From contig JARFRI010000313.1 in assembly GCA_029287335.1 (NCBI GenBank), forward strand, positions 1-5,979: a DNA stretch of 5,979 bases. Reading direction: 5' to 3'. Below are positions 1 through 4,955 of the stretch, in pieces. How positions within the stretch are numbered: the stretch's first letter is position 1; the number at the start of each line of letters is the position of its first letter. Below the pieces are notes generated by a model, which saw only the letters and a list, made by a program, of their open reading frames with translations, was not told where the DNA came from and did no database searches. The translations under genes and the position numbers were made by a program. Origin of the DNA: Phycisphaera sp. Its GTDB lineage: Bacteria > Planctomycetota > Phycisphaerae > Phycisphaerales > Phycisphaeraceae.

Positions 1-186
1 GATGGCAACACCGAGTTGCAGCCTGCCGTGCTCAGCACCGCACTGCAGTACAACCTCGTCAGTGCATACACGAGTTTCATCGCTGTGGACGCCTCCCGCT
101 ATACCCAAGGCGACCACGGCACGACCGTCCACCAAGCCCTACCCACCCCCAGGGGCGTCAAGTACGACACCACCGTCAGCGAATAA
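1..186 (+). CDS. C-terminal end of a VIT/VWA-domain-like surface protein (5' end outside window)
   Basis: Frame 1 is open from the window edge to the TAA at 184-186, giving the last 61 residues of a longer protein. The segment LVSAYTSFIAVDASR (residues 19-33 of the visible part), followed by a Pro/Gly tail (ALPTPRGVKYD), matches the usual end of bacterial VIT plus von Willebrand factor A proteins, where a helix leads into a 'LVSPYTSFVAVE'-type strand and then a short 'P.P.GV' tail. Such proteins are exported or membrane-anchored and thought to act in adhesion or surface assembly, but neither the VWA metal site (MIDAS) nor any signal peptide is visible here. No sortase motif or membrane anchor follows the motif. 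A lipoprotein gene begins 49 bp downstream on the same strand, so the two are probably cotranscribed. The family call rests on one short motif; the coding frame itself is secure. Confidence 0.7.
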   Translation, partial: DGNTELQPAVLSTALQYNLVSAYTSFIAVDASRYTQGDHGTTVHQALPTPRGVKYDTTVSE

Positions 187-223
187 CGCTGGCGACAACC
201 ATTTCATCAACCCGTTTTATCCA

Positions 224-230
224 TAAGGAG
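224..230 (+). promoter_or_regulatory. Ribosome binding site of the DUF4349 lipoprotein gene
   Basis: TAAGGAG ends 5 nt before the ATG at 236. It is the best Shine-Dalgarno match in the window and fixes the start of the lipoprotein gene. The neighbouring genes have weak or no such sites. Confidence 0.8.
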
Positions 231-235
231 CTTTC

Positions 236-1405
236 ATGTTGACCGGGATTCGACACCTATCGTGCGCGCTCATTGCGCTGTTCATCATCACAGGCTGCAC
301 CGCGAAAGGTGCGCATTACGACATCCAGCCCCGGCAGCGATCGATGTCGTCCGTTGCGTCAGCCAACACGACGGGTGCGGCTGCACGACTTTCCGCTGAA
401 GCGGAGTTACAAGACCCGGCCGAGCTTGAGCAGACGTTCAAGCCACAGATCATCTACAACGCGACACTGGGCCTGCAGGTCGACCGCGTCTCGGTGGTGC
501 AGCAGAAGGCAAAAGCTGTTGTCGAATCACATGGCGGCTACATCGGCGATTCTTCGCCCGGTCGGATGCAGGCTCGCGTCCCGGCCGACCGTTTTGAAGA
601 AGCGCTCGATGCCCTATCTGCGCTTGGTAATGTCTCGCAGCGCGTCATCACAGCCGAAGAAGCCAGCGAGCGCGTGGTCGATCTCGAATCGCGCTTGCGG
701 AGCTTACACGCGCTGCGTGATCGATTGATTGCGATGATCGATCGGGCCGAGAACATTGAGCACGCGCTGAAAGTGCAGCAAGAGCTCGCCCGGGTCATCG
801 ATCAGATCGAGTTGATCAATGGCCGGCTGCGTTTGACCAAACAACAGATCGCTTATGCCACCATTGACCTGACCATCAGCCCGACGCCTGCCGAGCAGCG
901 GCTTACGCCGGGCATCCCCGTCGCGTGGGTGCGTGATCTGGGCGATGTGTTCCGGCAGCGCGGCACGATCGATGTGACGACGCCCCGACGACTTCGCGAT
1001 GGCGTGAGTATCGACCTGCCCGATGGTTTTATCAAGATGTCCCAGGAGAACTACGTGACCCGGGCCATCGACGCCAACGGCGTACAGATCCGTGTGCGCC
1101 GACACAAAAACTTCGATGGCGGGTCAACCCGTTTTTGGCAGCAGCTCATCACTCGGTCGCTTGATGACAACGCTGGTCTGACGCTCAACCCATCTCAGCC
1201 CGTCGCTTTCGAACGCGGCGGTCCCGGACAGATGATTTTGGGTAAGAAGACCATGGCTGGCGAAACCGTGCGGTACATGATCGCCGTCGGCGTGGCCTCG
1301 GATGAAGACTATGTCTACACCTTCGAGGCCTGGGGTATTGCGGAACACTTTGATGTGGCTCAAGCCGACCTGAAACGCGCGATCGGTTCGATGCGGTGTT
1401 ACTAA
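236..1405 (+). CDS. DUF4349-domain lipoprotein with a PsbP/Mog1-like C-terminal domain
   Basis: A 389-residue predicted lipoprotein. Residues 5-20 form a hydrophobic signal segment ending in the lipobox ITG-C, so Cys21 should be lipidated and the protein membrane-anchored outside the cytoplasm. Residues 22-68 are a low-complexity Ser/Ala linker. Residues about 70-214 show the DUF4349 pattern: IIYNATLGLQV, then HGGYIGDSS, ARVPADRFEEALDALSALG, and a charged helical stretch (about 141-204, VVDLESRLRSL to LRLTKQQIAYATI) likely to form a coiled-coil hairpin. DUF4349 has no established biochemical role. Most members I know of end in a transmembrane helix; this one does not. Instead residues about 255-386 form a further domain (DLPDGFIKM, VQIRVRRHKNF, VRYMIAVGV, YVYTFEAWGIAEHF, LKRAIGSM) resembling PsbP/Mog1/DcrB-type folds. 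The fold call is inference from pattern; the DUF4349 call is firmer. The ATG at 236 is chosen because of the TAAGGAG 5 nt upstream. The gene lies between the VIT/VWA-like gene and the GGCT-like gene, probably in one operon. Confidence 0.85.
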   Translation: MLTGIRHLSCALIALFIITGCTAKGAHYDIQPRQRSMSSVASANTTGAAARLSAEAELQDPAELEQTFKPQIIYNATLGLQVDRVSVVQQKAKAVVESHGGYIGDSSPGRMQARVPADRFEEALDALSALGNVSQRVITAEEASERVVDLESRLRSLHALRDRLIAMIDRAENIEHALKVQQELARVIDQIELINGRLRLTKQQIAYATIDLTISPTPAEQRLTPGIPVAWVRDLGDVFRQRGTIDVTTPRRLRDGVSIDLPDGFIKMSQENYVTRAIDANGVQIRVRRHKNFDGGSTRFWQQLITRSLDDNAGLTLNPSQPVAFERGGPGQMILGKKTMAGETVRYMIAVGVASDEDYVYTFEAWGIAEHFDVAQADLKRAIGSMRCY

Positions 1406-1450
1406 TTGGCAGAAAGAGGGTGTGCTGGCTTGGCTGCTTACAATGCCCTG

Positions 1451-1831
1451 ATGCCAAGCGAGCCAACCCTGCTCTTTGTCTACGGCACGCTCAAGCGCGG
1501 GGAGGTTCGTGCATCACTGCTCGCTGGACAGCAATATCTCGGGCAGGTGAAGACAACTGCGGCGTATCGGTTGTTCAACACCGGTGACTACCCCGCGTTG
1601 GTCGAGGCAGAGCCGTTGAGCCTGCCGGGGCGATCGATCCATGGCGAGTTGTGGCAGGTCGACACGGCGTGCCTGGCTCGCCTTGATATCGAGGAAGGCG
1701 TTGACGATGGGCTGTACGAGCGACGCGAGATTGTGTTGAGCGATGGCACGGCGCGAGCGATGACCTATCTGTATCGACAGCCGACGGAGGGTCTTGAAGA
1801 CTGTGGCGATACGTGGGATATGACGTGCTAA
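1451..1831 (+). CDS. Gamma-glutamylcyclotransferase-like (AIG2/GGCT fold) protein
   Basis: A 126-residue cytoplasmic protein of the AIG2/GGCT family. The N-terminal signature FVYGTLKRG (residues 9-17) is the substrate-binding loop typical of the family, and LDIEEG (78-83) supplies the expected catalytic acid, Glu82, followed by LYERREI (88-94). Family members cleave gamma-glutamyl-amino acids or gamma-glutamylamines to release 5-oxoproline; the substrate here cannot be read from sequence. Length is usual for the family. The start is uncertain. The frame is open from a TTG at 1406, directly after the upstream stop. A TTG at 1430 has GAGG 10 nt upstream and would add MAAYNAL. The ATG at 1451 has no clear Shine-Dalgarno but places the start just before the first conserved strand, as in homologues, so I chose it. 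The short gaps on both sides imply cotranscription with the lipoprotein and RNase H-like genes, with no obvious functional link. Confidence 0.85.
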   Translation: MPSEPTLLFVYGTLKRGEVRASLLAGQQYLGQVKTTAAYRLFNTGDYPALVEAEPLSLPGRSIHGELWQVDTACLARLDIEEGVDDGLYERREIVLSDGTARAMTYLYRQPTEGLEDCGDTWDMTC

Positions 1832-1845
1832 GCCGCAAGCGGCTT
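1830..1845. other. Perfect 7-bp intergenic hairpin (AAGCCGC AA GCGGCTT)
   Basis: Seven perfectly paired bases flank a 2-nt AA spacer (in RNA more likely a CAAG tetraloop on a 6-bp stem). The element overlaps the TAA stop of the GGCT-like gene (1829-1831) and ends 1 nt before the first candidate ATG of the RNase H-like gene (1847). Only three T residues follow, so a full intrinsic terminator is unlikely. It is symmetric and could act on either strand. It may weaken read-through or restrict ribosome access to the first start codons; the role is inferred. Confidence 0.6.
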
Positions 1846-1846
1846 T

Positions 1847-2860
1847 ATGATGGTGGTCATGTATGTCTACGCGGGAATCGACGAGGCGGGTTACGGGCCG
1901 ATGTATGGGCCGATGACGGTGGGCTGCGCGGTGTTGACGCTGCCGGATCGACCGAGCGACGCCAAGCCGCCGGCGTTATGGGACATGCTCGACGCGGCGA
2001 TCTGTAAACGCCTGCAAGGTAGACGCGGCCGAATCGCGATCAACGACTCCAAGAAGCTGACCACCAAGGCAGCGGGCATCAAACACCTCGAGCTAGGCCT
2101 GCTCGCGTTTACGGGCACGAATCAACGCAAGCTGCCTGGAGACGCCGGCCAATGGCTGGACCTGATCGGTGAATCAAGGCATCGCTTGACCGATCGTGCT
2201 GGCCTGGCCGAGTTGCCTTGGTATCACGCGACGGACGAGCGGCCCTGGCAGGGGCTGCCCACGGTAAACACGCCGGATGAAGTGACACTCGCCAGCGGGA
2301 TGCTCGGCCGAGCCTGTCAAGAAGCGGGCGTCACGTTTGAACGATTCGCCACGCAGGTCATCTATGAAGACGACTTCAACCGCAAAGTCGCGCTGACGAA
2401 ATCCAAGGCCGCGGTGAACTTCACCGCTGTTGCCCACCACTTGGTCAACATCATGAACGTTTACGGCCAATATCAGCCACACGTCGCGGTGGATCGGCAA
2501 TCCGGCCGGACGCGTTACCGGGCGTTATTGAGCCAAATCTTCGAAAGAGCCACAATCAACGTGTTAGCGGAACTGAAAAAGACAAGCGTGTACGAAGTTG
2601 TTTTGGGATCTAAAAAAATGTTCATCTCGTTCACGGTCGAAGCGGAGCAACGACACTTACCCGTGGCCTTGGCATCGATGAATGCGAAGTACACGCGCGA
2701 GTTGTTGATGCAGCGGTTTAACCTGTTTTTTCAGGGGATTTCACCTGAGGTCAACCCCACTGCGGGCTACGGGAGCGATGCAAACCGGTGGCGCGACGCG
2801 ATCCTGCCCCACCTTCGGCGCGCAGAGATCAGCCACGATTTGCTGCGACGAATGGGCTAA
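1847..2860 (+). CDS. Type 2 RNase H-like protein, intermediate between RNase HII and RNase HIII
   Basis: A 337-residue cytoplasmic protein of the RNase H superfamily, expected to cut the RNA strand of RNA-DNA hybrids or at embedded ribonucleotides. AGIDEAGYGPMYGP (residues 9-22) is the RNase HII opening motif with Asp12 and Glu13 as metal ligands, but Tyr16 replaces the usual Arg of DEAGRG. NDSKKLT (66-72) is the next conserved block. HVAVDRQSG (212-220) supplies the third acid, Asp216. TVEAEQRHLPVALASMNAKYTRE (263-285) aligns with the last active-site helix and puts Glu267 where RNase HII has Asp, giving a DEDE set as known for RNase HIII. A GYGSDANRW segment (307-315) matches the GYP.D end of the family. 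Usual RNase HII is about 200-230 residues; the excess lies mainly at residues 72-210, which includes a LPWY motif (123-126). There is no N-terminal TBP-like domain of the RNase HIII type. Starts at 1847, 1850 or 1859 are possible; the last begins MYVYAGIDEAG and fits family N termini best. Substrate specificity is not predictable. Confidence 0.8.
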   Translation: MMVVMYVYAGIDEAGYGPMYGPMTVGCAVLTLPDRPSDAKPPALWDMLDAAICKRLQGRRGRIAINDSKKLTTKAAGIKHLELGLLAFTGTNQRKLPGDAGQWLDLIGESRHRLTDRAGLAELPWYHATDERPWQGLPTVNTPDEVTLASGMLGRACQEAGVTFERFATQVIYEDDFNRKVALTKSKAAVNFTAVAHHLVNIMNVYGQYQPHVAVDRQSGRTRYRALLSQIFERATINVLAELKKTSVYEVVLGSKKMFISFTVEAEQRHLPVALASMNAKYTRELLMQRFNLFFQGISPEVNPTAGYGSDANRWRDAILPHLRRAEISHDLLRRMG

Positions 2861-2936
2861 TCTTCCAATTCGTGCAAAGCGTTCGCCGGTTTTTGGGGGT
2901 GGATGCTTCTTCAGTCAAAACAGGTTAATCGTTCAC

Positions 2937-2965
2937 TTGACCACGGGCTTAACGAGTTGTTATGC
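2937..2965 (+). promoter_or_regulatory. Possible sigma-70-like promoter for the chemoreceptor gene
   Basis: TTGACC (2937-2942) is a near-consensus -35 element, 17 nt upstream of a weak -10 candidate TTATGC (2960-2965). It lies in the 170-bp spacer (2861-3030), which otherwise holds no gene. Transcription would start just at or inside the inverted repeat at 2966-2992. The -10 match is poor and promoter sequences of this group are not well defined, so this is tentative. Confidence 0.3.
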
Positions 2966-2992
2966 ACCGCCGATATACCCGGCGTCGGCGGT
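2966..2992. repeat. 8-bp perfect inverted repeat upstream of the chemoreceptor gene
   Basis: ACCGCCGA (2966-2973) and TCGGCGGT (2985-2992) are exact inverted copies separated by 11 nt, centred about 52 bp upstream of the ATG at 3031. A second, exclusive pairing exists inside it: CGCCG (2968-2972) with CGGCG (2980-2984). There is no T tract after it, so a terminator for the RNase H-like gene is unlikely. An operator dyad or a leader-RNA hairpin are both possible. Confidence 0.5.
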
Positions 2993-3018
2993 TGCCGACA
3001 GGTCCGCTCATGATCTCT

Positions 3019-3022
3019 AGGG
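3019..3022 (+). promoter_or_regulatory. Ribosome binding site deciding the chemoreceptor start
   Basis: AGGG lies 8 nt upstream of the ATG at 3031. The frame is open further upstream, with ATGs at 2962 and 3010, but the added residues are an Arg-rich stretch ([13 protein letters not shown]) encoded by the inverted-repeat region, and neither earlier ATG has a comparable site. This supports 3031. Confidence 0.55.
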
Positions 3023-3030
3023 TAATAACG

Positions 3031-4857
3031 ATGAAAACGCTCTTCCGAAAATTCTCCTCTCTCAGCCTTGGCGTCCGCGTCATTGCACTCACACTGACGA
3101 TCGTGACCGCGATCGTGGCCGTCAACAACCTTGTCTTTATCAACAAGTATCGGCATTCCGCGAACGAAGCAATGGTTGAGAAGGCCGCCGCCTTCACTGC
3201 CGTTGCTGACGAAGCCAAGAACCACACCGCAACACTCCAAGCCGATCGCACCTTCGACAACGATACGCTGCTTGCCGAGCTCGCGAAAGAACGTAAAGCC
3301 GCAGAAGCAGCGGGTAAGAAGTTCGACTACACCAAAGCCCGCATCTTTAAGACGATCCCGGTTGTCGCGGGTTGGTACGCCGCACAAGAAGCTGCTGAGC
3401 GCGAAGGCATCGACTTCCAGATCTCTTCGTTTGATGCTCGAAACCCCGAAAACGAGCCGGACGCCCGCGCAGGTGATGAAGACTTCGACCATCGTGGTAC
3501 CTTCACCGCAACGCTATTGACCGACCTTGAAGAGCAGTTCGAAAAGGGTGAAGAGACGATCTCGCGTGTCGATCCCGCAACCAACACCCTGCACTACATG
3601 CGAGCGGTCAAGCTCACGCAGGACTGCATGCTCTGCCACGGCGACCCGGCCAACAGCGCCACCGGCGACGGCAAAGACGTCCTGGGCTTCCAGATGGAAA
3701 ACTGGAATGCCGGCGATATGCACGGTGCCTACCACGTCATGATGCCACTAAGCACCGTCGATGCAAAAGTCCAAGAGTCAACGCTCAGCGTGCTAATGTT
3801 TGTTGTCCCGATGGTCCTTGGCGGCGTTGTGATCTTCATCTTCGCCCTTCGCTGGATGCTTGGCGGACCAATCGCCAAGCTCGTCGAGAAATTCAAGCAC
3901 ATCGTCGAGACCCTCGACCTCAGCCAACGGGTTGATGTCAAGAGCGACGACGAGATCGGCCAACTCGGCAAATGGTTTAACCAGCTGGTCGGCAAGATGC
4001 ACGATGTGATCAGCGAAGTCGCCAGTGCTTCTTCCGAAGTCGCCGCCGCTTCCACCGAGATCGCGGCCTCTGCTGAGCAGATCGCTGCCGGTGCGGGCGA
4101 GCAGTCCCAACAGATCACCCAGGTCTCCTCGGCCGTCGAAGAGATGTCTGCCTCCGTCGTCGAGGTTGCTCGCAAGAGTGCCGACGCGGCCAACTCCGCC
4201 AACGAGTCGGGACGCATCGCCACCGAGGGCGGCGACATCGTCGACCAAACCATCACCGGCATGCGGTCCATCAATGATGCCGTCTCCTCGTCTGCAACCT
4301 CCGTCCAGGAACTGGGCAAGCGTGGCGAACAGATCGGCGAGGTCATCACCGTCATCAACGACATCGCCGACCAGACCAACCTCCTGGCCCTCAACGCCGC
4401 GATCGAAGCGGCACGGGCCGGCGAGCATGGCCGAGGCTTCGCGGTCGTCGCCGACGAAGTGCGTAAGCTCGCGGATCGCACGACCAAAGCGACCGAAGAA
4501 ATCGCTGGCTCGATCCAAGCCATCCAAGACGAGACCACCATCGCGGTCGACAAGATGAACGCCGGGACCGAAGAGGTCACCACTGGCGTGCAGAAGGCCG
4601 AGCAGGCCGGCGACGCGCTCAAGCAGATCGTCGCCAGTGCACAGGACGTCAGTGCGATGGTTCAGTCGATCGCCGCGGCCGCTGAAGAACAGTCCGCCGC
4701 CAGCGAAGAGGTCTCTCGCAACATCGAGCAGATCGCTTCGGTGACCCGACAGACCAGCGAAGGCACCAACCAGGCCGCCGCCGCCGCGACCCAGCTCAGC
4801 CAACGGGCCGAGACCCTGCAGCAACTCGTCGGCCAGTTCAAGACCGGCCGCGGGTAA
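3031..4857 (+). CDS. Methyl-accepting chemotaxis protein with a c-type heme (DUF3365/Tll0287-like) sensor domain
   Basis: A 608-residue transmembrane chemoreceptor. Order: TM1 about residues 15-37; extracytoplasmic sensor about 40-250; TM2 about 252-276; HAMP about 274-328 with Pro280 and DEIG (307-310); then a long helical signalling domain to about 604. The signalling tip is unmistakable ([20 protein letters not shown], 446-465, then [19 protein letters not shown]) and is the contact site for CheA and CheW. Two stretches fit adaptation methylation sites: [10 protein letters not shown] (366-375) and [10 protein letters not shown] (548-557). No CheR-tethering pentapeptide is present; the protein ends KTGRG. 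The sensor holds CMLCH (199-203), a CxxCH c-heme attachment site, with ARNPENEPD (136-144) and LGFQ plus [13 protein letters not shown] around it, as in DUF3365/Tll0287-like domains. Heme attachment needs export, which fits the topology. The likely input is redox state or a small gaseous ligand (inference). No other chemotaxis gene is nearby. The start at 3031 has AGGG 8 nt upstream. An intrinsic terminator follows 60 nt after the stop. Confidence 0.93.
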   Translation: MKTLFRKFSSLSLGVRVIALTLTIVTAIVAVNNLVFINKYRHSANEAMVEKAAAFTAVADEAKNHTATLQADRTFDNDTLLAELAKERKAAEAAGKKFDYTKARIFKTIPVVAGWYAAQEAAEREGIDFQISSFDARNPENEPDARAGDEDFDHRGTFTATLLTDLEEQFEKGEETISRVDPATNTLHYMRAVKLTQDCMLCHGDPANSATGDGKDVLGFQMENWNAGDMHGAYHVMMPLSTVDAKVQESTLSVLMFVVPMVLGGVVIFIFALRWMLGGPIAKLVEKFKHIVETLDLSQRVDVKSDDEIGQLGKWFNQLVGKMHDVISEVASASSEVAAASTEIAASAEQIAAGAGEQSQQITQVSSAVEEMSASVVEVARKSADAANSANESGRIATEGGDIVDQTITGMRSINDAVSSSATSVQELGKRGEQIGEVITVINDIADQTNLLALNAAIEAARAGEHGRGFAVVADEVRKLADRTTKATEEIAGSIQAIQDETTIAVDKMNAGTEEVTTGVQKAEQAGDALKQIVASAQDVSAMVQSIAAAAEEQSAASEEVSRNIEQIASVTRQTSEGTNQAAAAATQLSQRAETLQQLVGQFKTGRG

Positions 4858-4882
4858 ACCGCACCGACTCAGTGACTCACTC

Positions 4883-4898
4883 GAAGCGGAAACGCTTC
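4883..4898 (+). other. Small hairpin with GAAA tetraloop downstream of the chemoreceptor gene
   Basis: GAAGCG-GAAA-CGCTTC is a perfect 6-bp stem closed by a GNRA-type loop, 25 nt after the stop codon and before the main terminator. It has no T tract. It may stabilise the mRNA 3' end or be incidental. Confidence 0.45.
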
Positions 4899-4917
4899 AC
4901 CAACCTAACCCCCCATC

Positions 4918-4955
4918 AAACGTCCGTCGCGCAATGTAGCGCGGCGGGCGTTTTT
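4918..4955 (+). terminator. Intrinsic terminator of the chemoreceptor gene
   Basis: The left arm at 4918-4932 pairs with the right arm at 4939-4953 over 15 bp, with two T-G wobbles and a 6-nt AATGTA loop, and runs into TTTTT (4951-4955). It begins 60 nt after the chemoreceptor stop. The last T is also the final base of the convergent hydrolase stop codon. On the minus strand the hairpin is followed only by TTTGATG, so it should terminate that strand less well. Confidence 0.9.

Noticed and set aside
2..226. Open frame starting with ATG at 2 on the plus strand
   Set aside because: It is rich in Pro, Ser and Thr with no recognisable motif, and overlaps the frame-1 coding tail that carries the VIT/VWA-type motif.
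2881..2900. T-run and G-run (GGTTTTTGGGGGT) after the RNase H-like gene as a terminator
   Set aside because: Only a 3-bp stem can form before the T run, which is too weak for an intrinsic terminator.
2962..3030. Upstream extension of the chemoreceptor from the ATG at 2962
   Set aside because: It would add an Arg-rich segment translated from the inverted repeat, has no ribosome binding site, and places a long charged stretch before TM1; the ATG at 3031 has AGGG at good spacing.
2911..3492. Antisense open frame spanning the spacer and chemoreceptor 5' end
   Set aside because: It overlaps a well-supported gene, lacks a ribosome binding site and shows no domain pattern.
3729..4622. Second antisense open frame (297 codons) in the same area
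   Set aside because: Ser, Thr and Ala-rich shadow of the chemoreceptor; two overlapping antisense frames here reflect high G+C codon bias.
3793..4824. Long antisense open frame (343 codons) opposite the chemoreceptor signalling domain
   Set aside because: The product is a Gly, Asp and Leu-rich low-complexity sequence that mirrors the Ala-rich helical repeats on the other strand; no start signal or family motif.
4866..4882. Short direct repeat GACTCAGT/GACTCACT
   Set aside because: Two copies of 8 bp with one mismatch are too short and too few to support a repeat array or binding site.
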